DNA of 64,000 bases from JAWRCU01 sp033542235. Its GTDB lineage: Bacteria > Pseudomonadota > Alphaproteobacteria > Rhizobiales > Rhizobiaceae. Position numbers and translations under genes: made by a program. Positions 9,561 to 18,648 of the stretch are shown piece after piece. Where the stretch lies: assembly GCF_033542235.1 (NCBI RefSeq), contig NZ_JAWRCU010000007.1, positions 223,110 to 287,109 on the forward strand, in the 5' to 3' direction. Within the stretch, counting starts at the first letter, position 1. Each line of letters begins with the position of its first letter. The notes under the pieces are model-generated. The model was not told the DNA's origin. It was given only the letters and a program-made list of their open reading frames with translations, and did no database searches.

Positions 9561-10388
9561 CTAGCGAATGAGATGCCGCGTCAACCGGCGCTCGATCAGT
9601 CCGATGAGGTAGTCCAGCGTCTGCACGATCGCGAGGTAGATCAGCGCTGCCCAGAGATAAGACTGGAAATCGAAGGTGCGGGAGTAGACGAACCGCGTCA
9701 CGCCCATCAGGTCGTAGACCGTGATGATTGCGACGATCGCCGAGCCCTTGACCATCAGGATCACCTCGTTGCCGTAGGGGCGCAACGCCACGATGAGCGC
9801 CTGAGGCAGGATGATTTTCCAAAGCGTCGCCAGTCTGTGGAGACCGAGCGAGGAGGCGGCTTCCCACTGACCGCGCGGCACGCTTTGAATCGCGCCCCGC
9901 AGAATTTCGGCCTGATAGGCCGCCGTGTTCAGTGAGAAGGCGAGGATGGCGCAGTACCAGGCTTCGCGGAAGAATCCCCACAGACCGACGGCCTCGAGTT
10001 CGGGCCGGAATGAGCCGACGCCGTAATAGATCAGGAAGGTCTGCGCCAGAAGCGGCGTGCCGCGGAAGAAATATACATAAGCATAGGCGAGGCTGGAGAG
10101 GATCGCGCTCTTGGACGTGCGCGCATAGGCGATCGGGATCGACAGGAGGGCGCCGATAACGGTGGAGATCGCGACCAGCAGCAGCGTTACCCCGAGACCG
10201 TCGAGGTAACGCGGCCCGTATTTCTGGACGAGATCGGGCCTCCAGGAGATTGCGAGATAGGCCACGAGCCCTGCGCCGGCCAGGGCCCAAAGGCCGACCA
10301 GCGCATAGCCGATGATGCGCGCACGAGGCCAGCCGCGCACGGTCTTTGGCGGCGTCTCCAGGATCGATGCGTCTGCGGCCGCGCTCAC
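9561..10388 (-). CDS. Polar amino acid ABC transporter permease (HisM type)
   Basis: 275 residues with an N-terminal extension of about 25 residues before the first membrane helix. Contains the HisM/GlnP family permease core: GLGVTLLLVAISTVIGAL, then the EAA-type loop AIQSVPRGQWEAASSLGL where the ATPase docks. It starts at a GTG whose bases overlap the TGA of the HisQ-like gene upstream (GTGA), indicating translational coupling. Together with the partner permease and binding protein it imports a polar amino acid. No ATPase gene is present in the window, so the ATP-binding subunit must be encoded elsewhere. Confidence 0.9.
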   Translation of the reverse strand: MSAAADASILETPPKTVRGWPRARIIGYALVGLWALAGAGLVAYLAISWRPDLVQKYGPRYLDGLGVTLLLVAISTVIGALLSIPIAYARTSKSAILSSLAYAYVYFFRGTPLLAQTFLIYYGVGSFRPELEAVGLWGFFREAWYCAILAFSLNTAAYQAEILRGAIQSVPRGQWEAASSLGLHRLATLWKIILPQALIVALRPYGNEVILMVKGSAIVAIITVYDLMGVTRFVYSRTFDFQSYLWAALIYLAIVQTLDYLIGLIERRLTRHLIR

Positions 10389-11098
10389 CGCTGAGCCTCC
10401 TGTTTGCCCACCGCGCGCTCGATGGCATTGATGCCGATCGAGGAGATGATGGCGAGCACGAGGTAGACCAGCCCGGCGACGCCGTAAAACAGGAAAGCGT
10501 GCTTGGTCACGCGTGCCGCAATACCGGCTTGTCGCAATGTTTCGGCAAGGCCGATCACTGAGACAAGGGATGTGTCCTTGAGCAGGATCAGCCAGAGATT
10601 GGAGAGACCGGCGAGCGCGATACGGATCAACTGCGGCAGGATGACGAGCCGCATCGTCTGCCCTTTGGTGAGGCCAATGGCGTAGCCGCCCTCATACTGC
10701 CCCCTGGGGATGGCACGGAAGGCCGAGAGGAAGACCTCGCTGGCATAGGAGGAGAAGACCAGGCCGAGCGCTACCATGCCCGAGACGAAACTGTTGACCT
10801 CGACCTGCGCTTGGGGATCGAAGAGATGCAAGACGTTCTGGATCGTGATCTGCGCGCCGTAATAGATGAGCAACAGCGTCAACAGCTCCGGCAGGCCCCG
10901 GAAGATTGTCGTGTAGATCGTGCCCGCTAGTCTCAGCGAAGGCTCAGGCGACTGTTTGGCGACGGCGACGAAAAACCCGATCAGCAGGCCAAAGGGCAGA
11001 ATTGCCAACGCGAGCGAGAGGGTTACGAACACGCCATAGGCGATATCGTCGAGCCAGCCCTCAGGCCCCCAGCTGAGAAGCGTCCAGACGCTTTGCAT
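10385..11098 (-). CDS. Polar amino acid ABC transporter permease (HisQ type)
   Basis: 237 residues, standard length for HisQ/OccQ-like subunits. It has a first-helix block YGVFVTLSLALAILPFGLL, the conserved IFRGLPELLTLLLIYYG and the EAA loop AFRAIPRGQYEGGYAIGL. It pairs with the HisM-type permease, whose start overlaps its stop, and follows the binding-protein gene after 76 bases that contain a strong hairpin. Rhizobial homologues carry lysine, arginine, histidine or opines; the cargo here is unassigned. Confidence 0.9.
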   Translation of the reverse strand: MQSVWTLLSWGPEGWLDDIAYGVFVTLSLALAILPFGLLIGFFVAVAKQSPEPSLRLAGTIYTTIFRGLPELLTLLLIYYGAQITIQNVLHLFDPQAQVEVNSFVSGMVALGLVFSSYASEVFLSAFRAIPRGQYEGGYAIGLTKGQTMRLVILPQLIRIALAGLSNLWLILLKDTSLVSVIGLAETLRQAGIAARVTKHAFLFYGVAGLVYLVLAIISSIGINAIERAVGKQEAQR

Positions 11099-11134
11099 CG
11101 GCTTGCCGCGTGAACCTCAGCCTATCCGACTGAG

Positions 11135-11164
11135 ATGCAGGTGGCGGCTTTCCGCCACCTGCAT
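11135..11164 (-). terminator. Perfect 13-bp hairpin between binding-protein and permease genes
   Basis: A perfect 13-base inverted repeat (arms 11135-11147 and 11152-11164) with a 4-base loop lies between the binding-protein stop and the HisQ-type start. No T-tract follows, so it is more likely an mRNA-stabilising or partial-termination element that keeps the binding protein in excess over the permeases, as is known for other binding-protein-dependent operons. Confidence 0.6.
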
Positions 11165-11174
11165 GGTTGCCTGA

Positions 11175-11966
11175 TCAAGATTCGGCGCCGTAGACGTCGA
11201 ACTTGAAGTACTTGTCATTGATCTGCTTGTATTTGCCGTTGGCGCGAATGGCCTGGATCGCCGCGTTGAGCTTGTCGGTCAGCTCCTTGTCGCCTTTGCG
11301 CACCGCGATTCCTGCGCCAGGGCCGAAAATCTCAACCGGTTGCGGCTTCGGCACGCCGAGAATCTTGCAGCAAGCGCCATCAGGCGTATCCAGCCATTGC
11401 TGCAGAACGACGATATCGTCCTGGATGGCATCGAGGCGGCCATTGGCGAGATCGAGCTGCTCTTCAGGGCTGCTCGGATAGCCTTTGACTGTCGAGTCCG
11501 TATAAGTCTTCTCGGCATAGTTGAAATGGGTGGTCGAAGTGGCGGCGCCGATCGTCTTGCCGGCCAGATCTTCCTTCGTCACGCCCTTGAGGTCGGTGTC
11601 CTTGGATGCGGCCAGAGCCGACGGCGTGTTATAGTATTTGTTGGTGAAATCGACCTTCTGCTTGCGCTCGTCGGTGATCGACATCGATGCAATGATTGCG
11701 TCGAACTTGCCGGCTTGCAGCGCCGGGATGATCCCATCCCAGTCCTGCGTAACCCACTCGCACTTGATCTTCATCTCTTCGCAGAGCGCGTTTCCGATGT
11801 CGATATCGAAGCCTACGAGCTTTCCGTCGGCGGTCAGATTGTTGAAGGGCGGGTAGGCGCCTTCGGTGCCGAGCTTCAGCACCTTCTCCTGAGCGTTTGC
11901 GGCGCCAAATGACATTGCGAACGCAGCGACCGAAGCCGCCAAAGCGATACGCGTTAGAATGCGCAT
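11175..11966 (-). CDS. Periplasmic polar amino acid-binding protein (lysine/arginine/ornithine type)
   Basis: 263 residues with a Sec signal peptide (about residues 1-25, ending GAANAQ). The mature protein has the family 3 binding-protein signature: GTEGAYPPFN, GFDIDIGNALCEEM and WDGIIPALQAGKFDAIIASM, where conserved acidic and aromatic residues bind the amino group and side chain of the ligand. It starts at the ATG at 11966 with AGAGGA upstream and is the first gene of the uptake operon. It is closest in style to LAO/HisJ-type proteins for basic amino acids; opine binding is also possible. Confidence 0.9.
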   Translation of the reverse strand: MRILTRIALAASVAAFAMSFGAANAQEKVLKLGTEGAYPPFNNLTADGKLVGFDIDIGNALCEEMKIKCEWVTQDWDGIIPALQAGKFDAIIASMSITDERKQKVDFTNKYYNTPSALAASKDTDLKGVTKEDLAGKTIGAATSTTHFNYAEKTYTDSTVKGYPSSPEEQLDLANGRLDAIQDDIVVLQQWLDTPDGACCKILGVPKPQPVEIFGPGAGIAVRKGDKELTDKLNAAIQAIRANGKYKQINDKYFKFDVYGAES

Positions 11967-12115
11967 GATGTTCCTCTCTGTTCAGGTTTCCGCGGAAACC
12001 AGCTTTTGTCGTTCCGCGGTGCTCGGCTGGCATATTGGGCCAGTCGCGATTTTCGATACTCCCACTCTTTTTTTGGAAAAATCAACCGCAAAACAGGTGC
12101 CGCAAGGATACAGCC

Positions 12116-12634
12116 TTACTTGTCGGGGAGGGGCAAACCTGTCTCCGCCACGATGAAATCGGCTATCGAAGCAATGTCGTCGAGCGCGAAGACCGGCACT
12201 CTCTCCCCCTCGACGGCATGATCGGCGGCGACCGCACGGATGCTCGGATCGGCTGCGGTGAGCGGTGCCGTATCCTTGGCGCCGAGACGGCGCGTCTCGA
12301 TCTTGGGGTGGCCCTCGCGCTTGTAACCCTCCACGAGGATGAGGTCGCAAGGGGAGAGCCGCGCCAGGATCGCGTCCAATTTGGGCTCGTCCTCGCTGCG
12401 CAACTCGTGCATCAGCGCCCATCGCCGGTCGGACACGATTGCCACCTCAGCAGCCCCGGCTGCGCGGTGGCGGTAGCTGTCGGCGCCTTCCCGGTCGATA
12501 TCGAAATCGTGATGTGCGTGCTTGACGGTCGAGATGCGATAGCCACGTCGCGTGAGCTCGGCGACCAACCTTTCCGTCAGCGTTGTCTTGCCGGAATTCT
12601 TCCAGCCTGTGATGCCGAAGACGCGAAGCGTCAT
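12116..12634 (-). CDS. mobB: Molybdopterin-guanine dinucleotide biosynthesis protein B
   Basis: 172 residues. It begins VFGITGWKNSGKTTL with a P-loop (about residues 8-17), continues through TVKHAHHDFDIDREGAD and DLILVEGYKREGHPKIE, all MobB hallmarks. MobB is a GTP-binding adaptor that assists MobA in adding GMP to molybdopterin. The ATG at 12634 overlaps the TGA of mobA by four bases (ATGA), so translation is coupled. The reading frame is open far upstream, but that part is out-of-frame mobA sequence. Confidence 0.93.
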   Translation of the reverse strand: MTLRVFGITGWKNSGKTTLTERLVAELTRRGYRISTVKHAHHDFDIDREGADSYRHRAAGAAEVAIVSDRRWALMHELRSEDEPKLDAILARLSPCDLILVEGYKREGHPKIETRRLGAKDTAPLTAADPSIRAVAADHAVEGERVPVFALDDIASIADFIVAETGLPLPDK

Positions 12635-13278
12635 CGCTGCGTTTCCTCCAGTACCTTCTCGGCCAATGACAGGTCTTCTGGCGTATTGACGTTGAAGAAA
12701 GGGTCGACGTTGTCGCCGGTCAGGGCGATCACAGGAAAATCGACGAGCACCGCGCCGCATTCCTGGGCAAAGGCGGACACCTTGTAGGTCGCGCCTGACT
12801 CGAGGAAATCGCGGAGCCGGCCGGCGAGCGCCACAGGCCATAGCCCCACAACCGGATGGTGCTTGCCGCCCGATGCTGCGAGGGCAGGGCGGTCCGGAGA
12901 GGCGGAGGACATCAGGCGAGCCGTGAGGTCTGCGGGAATAAAGGGCGAATCTGTCGGCACGCTTGCGATCTGAGCGGCGCCAGTCGCTTGTGCCCAATCC
13001 ATGCCGGCGAGCAGGCCCGCGAGCGGCCCGAGATAGCCCTCCATCGTGTCTGGGAGGACCGGCAAGCCGAATTGGGCAAAGCGCGACGGGTCGCCATTGG
13101 CGCTGATCGCGATCTTGTCCGCCTGAGGGATCAACCGGTCGAGCACATGCGACAGAAGCGGCCGGCCACCGAGCGTCAGCAGGCTTTTGTCGCCGCCTCC
13201 CATTCGCGCAGAACGTCCGCCTGCGAGCACGATTGCCGCCGGCGCCGTGGAATGTTCGGCTTCTCTGATCTTAGCCAC
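12631..13278 (-). CDS. mobA: Molybdenum cofactor guanylyltransferase
   Basis: About 215 residues if the GTG at 13278 is used; the first clear homology is AIVLAGGRSARMGGGDKSLL near residue 15-34, which carries the GTP-binding LAGG-RxxRMGG-DK motif of MobA. Later blocks include PLAGLLAGMDWA and SVPTDSPFIP. The enzyme transfers GMP from GTP to Mo-molybdopterin to make bis-MGD for DMSO-reductase-type enzymes. The start is uncertain because no ATG or strong Shine-Dalgarno lies between the DMT transporter stop (13295) and the GTG. Coupled to mobB downstream. Confidence 0.9.
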   Translation of the reverse strand: MAKIREAEHSTAPAAIVLAGGRSARMGGGDKSLLTLGGRPLLSHVLDRLIPQADKIAISANGDPSRFAQFGLPVLPDTMEGYLGPLAGLLAGMDWAQATGAAQIASVPTDSPFIPADLTARLMSSASPDRPALAASGGKHHPVVGLWPVALAGRLRDFLESGATYKVSAFAQECGAVLVDFPVIALTGDNVDPFFNVNTPEDLSLAEKVLEETQR

Positions 13279-13294
13279 GGTCCGAAAGTCCGAT

Positions 13295-14215
13295 CTATAA
13301 CCCGTCTGGCGCCATGGCCGGGCTGGCGCTTGCGGCAGCCGGGCGGCCTCGACCTGCAATGCGCTCGCGGTAGAGCGTATAGAGGCCGGAGCCGACGATG
13401 ATGGCCGCGCCGAGCATCATCGGTCCGTCGGGTACATCGCGGAAGACAAGGAAGCCGAGCACGATCGCCCACAGCAGCGCCGTATAACGGAAGGGCGCGA
13501 CATAGGAGATTTCTGCCGTGCGCATCGACTGGATGATGAACTGATACCCCACGAGAAGCAGCACTGCCGCCATAGCCAGCAGCCCGAGCGAACTGCCCGA
13601 TACCGGGCTCCAGCCGCCCATCGGGCCGACGAGAAAGGCTCCGCATATCATGACCATGGCCGCAGTGACTGTCGAGACCAACAATGTAGGAATGGACTGG
13701 GGCAGTCGTTTCGTTGCGAGGTCGCGCACGGCGCAGAAGCCGACAGAGGCTAGCGCCCAGAGGGTATAGGCTTCGAAAGCGTCCGTGCCGGGCCTGACGA
13801 CGATCAGGACGCCGGCGAAGCCGAGCGCGATTGCCAGCCAGCGGCGCCAGCGCACCTCCTCGCCGAAAACGAGCGCGGCGCCCACGGTGACCGCGAGCGG
13901 AAGTGCCTGCAGCACCGCGGAAGTGGTTGCCAGCGGGATATGGGAGAGCGCCACCAGGAAGGCGACAGTCCCGAGCAGCTCGCTCGCGGAGCGCAGCAGG
14001 ACGAACGGATGAAGCGCCTGCCGCGGATTGCGTAGCGCTCCTTGTGACGAGGCAAGCAGCGCGATCAGCATCGTCGCGAAGAGCCCGCGGATCAGCATGA
14101 CCTGCCCCATATTCATCGATTCGGACACGAATTTGGTCAGCGTGTCGTTGGCCGTGAAGCCTGCCATCGCGATCGACATGTAGATCGCGCCACGAAGATT
14201 GTTCGAAAGTGGCAA
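13295..14215 (-). CDS. EamA/DMT-family transporter
   Basis: 306 residues with about ten predicted membrane helices arranged as two EamA repeats: residues about 9-135 (ending GFAGVLIVVRPG) and about 150-285 (ending GAAIIVGSGLYTLYRER). Proteins of this drug/metabolite transporter superfamily export small molecules such as amino acids, amines or nucleobases. The substrate is not predictable. It sits immediately upstream of mobA on the same strand with 16 bases between, but a role in molybdenum metabolism is not indicated. Confidence 0.85.
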   Translation of the reverse strand: MPLSNNLRGAIYMSIAMAGFTANDTLTKFVSESMNMGQVMLIRGLFATMLIALLASSQGALRNPRQALHPFVLLRSASELLGTVAFLVALSHIPLATTSAVLQALPLAVTVGAALVFGEEVRWRRWLAIALGFAGVLIVVRPGTDAFEAYTLWALASVGFCAVRDLATKRLPQSIPTLLVSTVTAAMVMICGAFLVGPMGGWSPVSGSSLGLLAMAAVLLLVGYQFIIQSMRTAEISYVAPFRYTALLWAIVLGFLVFRDVPDGPMMLGAAIIVGSGLYTLYRERIAGRGRPAAASASPAMAPDGL

Positions 14216-14418
14216 GGAGCGTTTCCCCGGCAGGTATCACTCGCGGATGTAACACCCTGCCGTCAAACCGCAACGGAAATGGACTGTGCCACAACCGCAG
14301 TGCGGCCACAGCGTGATTCCGACCGGAAGGTCAGCGCAGCAAAAAGCTGCGGAGTTTTCGGACAAGAATCATGCTGCAAAAAAGAGCCAGGAACGGATTG
14401 ATTCGGTTGGATTTCGCT

Positions 14419-14778
14419 TTACTGGGTCGGGGTCAGCTTCTCGGTGCCGTTGCCTTCCTTGCCGGAGATCGTCCACACGCCATCCATGCTGCCGTCGTCA
14501 TTGATCTTGTAGGCGACGAGGCCGATCGCATCGCCGATCGCATAGGCCGCGGCGAAAGCCCTGTCATTGCGTGAGCAGATCCCTTCGGTGGGCGTGGTGC
14601 CTGTCTGCCAGCGAATCGTGCAGGTCGTCGGACCCGTCAACACGATCTCGGCGGTACCGCTATAGTGAGAGCCGTCGAGGTTCGTCCCCTCGACCTTGTA
14701 TTTGCCCCCGATCGCTTGCGCCGACGCGGGTCCGGCCACCAGAAGGCCCAAAACCGCAGCTGCGAGAAGCTTCTTCAT
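14419..14778 (-). CDS. Small exported protein of unknown function
   Basis: 119 residues with a clear signal peptide (MKKLLAAAVLGLLVAGPASAQ, cleavage about residue 21). The mature 98 residues contain a repeated pattern of short beta-strand segments (GKYKVEGTNLDGSHYSGTAE, AYKINDDGSMDGVWTISGKE) and two cysteines that could form a disulfide. Similar small periplasmic proteins occur across rhizobia, some annotated as fibronectin-binding-like, but no function is established. Monocistronic, with about 200 bases to the DMT gene and 139 to moaA. Confidence 0.7.
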   Translation of the reverse strand: MKKLLAAAVLGLLVAGPASAQAIGGKYKVEGTNLDGSHYSGTAEIVLTGPTTCTIRWQTGTTPTEGICSRNDRAFAAAYAIGDAIGLVAYKINDDGSMDGVWTISGKEGNGTEKLTPTQ

Positions 14779-14917
14779 CTACAATCCCCCTTCGATTGAT
14801 GGGGGACCGTAATTCAATGGAAACTCATAGTAAATTGCACGGCGTTCAGAGAGTGGATACGTATCCGGCACTGTGGCGCGATTGCGACTAGAACCTTCCG
14901 TTCGGGAGCCGCCGCGC

Positions 14918-15925
14918 TCAGCCCCCCGTAACACTCATATGGCGCCCAACCGCTGGCCGCTTGGTGCGCCGGTCAATGACGAAGTCGTGCCCCTTCGGCT
15001 TGCGTCCGATTGCCTCATCTATCGCGCTCGAGACCAGCTCATTGCCCTCCGACGCCCGCAGCGGCGTGCGTAGGTCGGCTGCGTCGTCCTGCCCGAGGCA
15101 CATGTAGAGTGTGCCGGTACAGGTGAGGCGCACACGATTGCAGCTTTCGCAGAAATTGTGGGTGAGCGGCGTGATGAAACCGAGCCGACCGCCTGTCTCC
15201 TTGACTTCGACGTAACGCGCTGGTCCGCCGGTCCGGTAAGGAATGTCGGTCAACGTGAATTGGCGTTCGAGCTGCGCTCGTAGTAGCGACAGTGGCAGGT
15301 ACTGGTCCGTGCGGTCGGCGTCGATCTCGCCCATCGGCATGGTCTCGATGACAGTGAAATCCATGCCGCGGCCATGCGCCCAGACGAGCATCTCAGGCAA
15401 CTCGGCCTCGTTGAAGCCCTTCAGCGCGACCGCGTTGAGCTTGACCTTCAGCCCCGCGGCCTGGCCGGCATCGATGCCGGCCATCACCTTGCTGAGGTCG
15501 CCCCAGCGCGTGACGTGGCGGAACTTGTCCTTGTCGAGCGTGTCGAGCGAGACGTTGATGCGCTCTACGCCGCAATCGGCGAGTTCCGCCGCGTAGCGGG
15601 AGAGCTGAGATCCATTGGTGGTCAGCGTCAGCTCGTCGAGGGCGCCCGTCGCAAGATGGCGCGACACTTGCCGCACCAGATGCATGATGTTTTTGCGCAC
15701 CAGGGGCTCGCCACCGGTGAGCCTCAGCTTCCTGACGCCTTTCTCGATGAAGACCGCGCAGAGCCGGTCAAGCTCCTCGAGCGACAGGAGATCCTTTTTC
15801 GGCAGGAACGTCATGTCTTCCGCCATGCAATAAGTGCAGCGGAAGTCGCAGCGATCCGTCACGGACACGCGCAGATAGCTGATGCTGCGGCCGAAAGGAT
15901 CGATCATCGTAGTGACAGGATCCAT
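14918..15925 (-). CDS. moaA: GTP 3',8-cyclase (molybdenum cofactor biosynthesis)
   Basis: 335 residues. The radical-SAM cluster motif CxxxCxxC is at Cys26, Cys30 and Cys33, and the second [4Fe-4S] site near the C-terminus is CESCNRVRLTCTGTLYMC. The protein ends in the conserved Gly-Gly tail required for catalysis in MoaA. It converts GTP to 3',8-cyclo-GTP, the first step of molybdopterin synthesis, with MoaC. It lies near mobAB but in a separate transcription unit. An alternative start at an internal ATG six codons downstream is possible. Confidence 0.96.
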   Translation of the reverse strand: MDPVTTMIDPFGRSISYLRVSVTDRCDFRCTYCMAEDMTFLPKKDLLSLEELDRLCAVFIEKGVRKLRLTGGEPLVRKNIMHLVRQVSRHLATGALDELTLTTNGSQLSRYAAELADCGVERINVSLDTLDKDKFRHVTRWGDLSKVMAGIDAGQAAGLKVKLNAVALKGFNEAELPEMLVWAHGRGMDFTVIETMPMGEIDADRTDQYLPLSLLRAQLERQFTLTDIPYRTGGPARYVEVKETGGRLGFITPLTHNFCESCNRVRLTCTGTLYMCLGQDDAADLRTPLRASEGNELVSSAIDEAIGRKPKGHDFVIDRRTKRPAVGRHMSVTGG

Positions 15926-16126
15926 TAAGTCTCGCTCGTGCTAGCCTGTTCAGTACTGGTGCACCCGAATGTCGTGCAATCGAGGCCGTGCTTCAAGGCG
16001 GGTCCCTCTCAGTCTTTGGTAACATCACCGCTGTAGCCGGCGCAACATAGCGATTTTGCTGCGAGCCCGAGCGGCCGAATTTTCTGGTGGTGGCCGCATG
16101 ACCTCAACGAATTAACGCTAGCGCCG

Positions 16127-16822
16127 TCAGGCGACTTGCCGCTTGCCGCTCGCGAATGGGCTGAGCCCGATCCACTGCTTCATTGCGCTGGCGATCGCGG
16201 GCTCGCCCTCGAGCTCGACGTTTCCGGCTTCGACCTCGTGGCGCAACGAGGCAACGCCCATCCAGATCGCCGTCATGGTCCGCAATGGGGTCCGCACCAG
16301 AAGATTGACTTCATAGCCGGGGTCGAATCCACAAAGGTCGACCTGGCCTCCGTCGGCGACGAGCCACCAGTTGCGTTTTGCGCTCGGCAATTCGGGGTAC
16401 TGAAACTGAATCGTGCAGCGGCCCGTAGGGAGCGGGTCCGGCTTGAGGTGGCGGCGCATGTCCCACATCAACAGCGACGGATCCAGGTTCTTCAGCGAGA
16501 TTTGTGATTCAATCCAACGCTGGCCCCAGAATCCCATGGACATGATGACTTCTCGCAGATCCTCGCCTGCCGGCGACAGCCGGTACTCGACGACGCCTTG
16601 CGGATTGGGCGCTGCGACGATGATGCCGGCCGCCTGCAACTCCTTGAGCCGCCTTGAGAGCAAGGCGGGCGACATGCGCGGCACCCCGCGCCTCAGATCG
16701 TTGAAACGTGTCGATCCGCACAGCATTTCGCGGATGACCAACGTCGTCCACCGCGTGCAGAGGATTTCCGAGGCCATCGAAACGGGGCAGAACTGGCCGT
16801 AACCTCCACGGTCCATGCGCAT
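16127..16822 (-). CDS. HxlR-type winged-helix transcriptional regulator
   Basis: 231 residues. Residues about 8-105 form the HxlR winged helix (CPVSMASEILCTRWTTLVIR, then PRMSPALLSRRLKELQAAGI), with the conserved N-terminal cysteine of the family. The C-terminal half (about 120-225) is an SCP2-like or sterol-carrier-type fold seen in longer HxlR proteins and may bind a hydrophobic ligand. It is divergent from the acyl-CoA dehydrogenase gene (187 bases between starts) and is its likely regulator. A second ATG two codons in is equally possible. Confidence 0.85.
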   Translation of the reverse strand: MRMDRGGYGQFCPVSMASEILCTRWTTLVIREMLCGSTRFNDLRRGVPRMSPALLSRRLKELQAAGIIVAAPNPQGVVEYRLSPAGEDLREVIMSMGFWGQRWIESQISLKNLDPSLLMWDMRRHLKPDPLPTGRCTIQFQYPELPSAKRNWWLVADGGQVDLCGFDPGYEVNLLVRTPLRTMTAIWMGVASLRHEVEAGNVELEGEPAIASAMKQWIGLSPFASGKRQVA

Positions 16823-17009
16823 CTCCGAGCATATAAGCCTCTGCCGATATTACCCCGCAGACCGGCCAGTGCAAAAGGGATTTGCCTCGCCTGCGCCGCC
16901 ATCCAGGCAGGCAGCAAACCGCAACCCGCTCGTGGTACAGTTCCAGAACTGGAAACGCCGGCAACTCTGCGAGATGCTCCAGGCACTATCTGCAATGCCG
17001 GAGGAGAAG

Positions 17010-18173
17010 ATGACCAGCCATGCAAATCCCTCGAGCTTCCCGTCGAGCGACGACCGACTTGATGCCGTGGCGATCGCGCGGGGGCTCGGACCTGTGTTCG
17101 CCGGGCGTGCCGCCGCGGCGGATGAGAACGACCGGTTCGTCGCCGAAAATTATCAGGCTTTGAAGGAATCCGGTCTGGTCGAGGCCGGCGTGCCGCGCGA
17201 ACTCGGTGGCGGAGGGGCGGAAGTGGCCGAGCTGGCCGACATGCTGCGCACTCTCGCCCATTCCTGCGGTTCGACGGCGCTGGCTTTCTCCATGCACACG
17301 CATCAGGTCGCAATTCCAGCCTGGCGCTGGCGCCACCAGAAGGTGACGGCCGTCGAGCCGCTCCTCAAACGTGTTGCCAAGGAGCGTATTATCCTTCTCT
17401 CCAGCGGCGGGTCGGATTGGATCGCCGGCTCCGGCAGGGCCGAGAAGGTCGAGGGCGGCTACAGGATCAACGCCCGCAAGGTATTCACCTCGGGCGCCAC
17501 GGCAGGTGACCTGCTGATGACCGGAGCGGTACTGAGCTCCGAGGGCGACACGGACACGGTCATCCATTTCGCCGTGCCGATGAAGGCGCCCGAAGTGAAG
17601 ATACTCGACACCTGGCACACGCTCGGCATGCGCGGAACGCAGTCGGACGACGTTTTGATTGAAGGGCTGTTTATCCCTGATGCCGCGGTCAGCTTCTCAC
17701 GCAAAAGCGGCGAGTGGCATCCGGTCTTCCAGATTATCGCCACGATCGCTTTCCCACTGATCTATTCGGTCTATCTCGGCGTCGCCGAGAGCGCGCGCGA
17801 CATTGCCCTCAAGCTGGCCGGGCGCAAACCGGCCACCGAGGACATGATGCACCTTGCCGGGCGGATGGAGACCTCCCTGCGCGCCGCCCAGCTCGCGCAT
17901 CGTCACATGGTGGAAATGGTCGAACGCAACGCTCCGTCTGCCGAGTCCATCAACGAGGTGATGATCGGCCGCTCGCTGGTCGCTCGTCACGCGATCGAGG
18001 CGGTCGAGCTCGCCATGGAGCTTGCCGGCGGCGCCGGCTTCTATCGCAACAATGGCCTGGAGAGACGCTTCAGGGATATTCAGGGGGCGCGCTATCATCC
18101 GCTGCAGGCCGGACCGCAGGCGCGCCATGCCGGCGCGATGGCGCTCGGCCTGCCTGTAGCGAGCATCTACTGA
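17010..18173 (+). CDS. Acyl-CoA dehydrogenase family flavoprotein
   Basis: 387 residues. The ATG at 17010 is directly preceded by GGAGGAGA, so the long open frame upstream to 16815 is untranslated. The layout is that of the ACAD fold: an alpha-helical N-terminal domain, a central beta domain with GGYRINARKVFTSGA, and a C-terminal four-helix bundle. The usual acidic catalytic residue cannot be placed with confidence, so it may instead belong to the acyl-CoA dehydrogenase-like monooxygenase branch (DszC-like). It uses FAD or FMN. Likely regulated by the divergent HxlR gene. Confidence 0.85.
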   Translation: MTSHANPSSFPSSDDRLDAVAIARGLGPVFAGRAAAADENDRFVAENYQALKESGLVEAGVPRELGGGGAEVAELADMLRTLAHSCGSTALAFSMHTHQVAIPAWRWRHQKVTAVEPLLKRVAKERIILLSSGGSDWIAGSGRAEKVEGGYRINARKVFTSGATAGDLLMTGAVLSSEGDTDTVIHFAVPMKAPEVKILDTWHTLGMRGTQSDDVLIEGLFIPDAAVSFSRKSGEWHPVFQIIATIAFPLIYSVYLGVAESARDIALKLAGRKPATEDMMHLAGRMETSLRAAQLAHRHMVEMVERNAPSAESINEVMIGRSLVARHAIEAVELAMELAGGAGFYRNNGLERRFRDIQGARYHPLQAGPQARHAGAMALGLPVASIY

Positions 18174-18279
18174 ATGCTTCGAGACCGGCGAAAAAGGCCG
18201 GCCCCCTTGCGGTTGGCCGAAAGCAGCTTTCCAAGGTTTGGAAAGTCGCGTAGTCGGAGCGCGGCAAAGGACTGAAACA

Positions 18280-18648
18280 ATGGCCGCGCCCACTGAACTC
18301 AGGGTCTCGAAAGACCGGCGGACACTCACTGTGACTTTTGCCGATGGCGGCTCCTTCGAGCTTTCCGCCGAGCTGCTGCGCGTACTCTCGCCTTCGGCCG
18401 AGGTGCAGGGGCATTCCCCGGAGCAGCGCGTGACGGTGCCCGGCAAAAGGAACGTCGGGATCAGCAAGATCGACCCGGTCGGCAACTACGCCGTGCGCAT
18501 CACCTTCGACGATTTTCACGATACCGGCATCTACACCTGGGATTATCTCCATACGCTCGGTCGCGAAAAGGCCGAGCGCTGGCAGGCTTATCTCGATGAG
18601 CTGACCGCGAAGGGGTTGAGCCGCGAGCCGGGTTCGGCGCAGCCATAG
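18280..18648 (+). CDS. DUF971 domain protein
   Basis: 122 residues from the ATG at 18280, which has AAAGGA upstream. The whole protein is one DUF971 (GBBH-like beta-hydroxylase N-terminal) domain: GGSFELSAELLRVLSPSAEV at about 20-40 and GNYAVRITFDDFHDTGIYTW at about 75-95. In several bacteria DUF971 genes lie near mrp or moco genes; the molecular function is not established. Here the nearest moco genes are on the opposite strand. The stretch just downstream has coding-like composition in another frame. Confidence 0.85.
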   Translation: MAAPTELRVSKDRRTLTVTFADGGSFELSAELLRVLSPSAEVQGHSPEQRVTVPGKRNVGISKIDPVGNYAVRITFDDFHDTGIYTWDYLHTLGREKAERWQAYLDELTAKGLSREPGSAQP

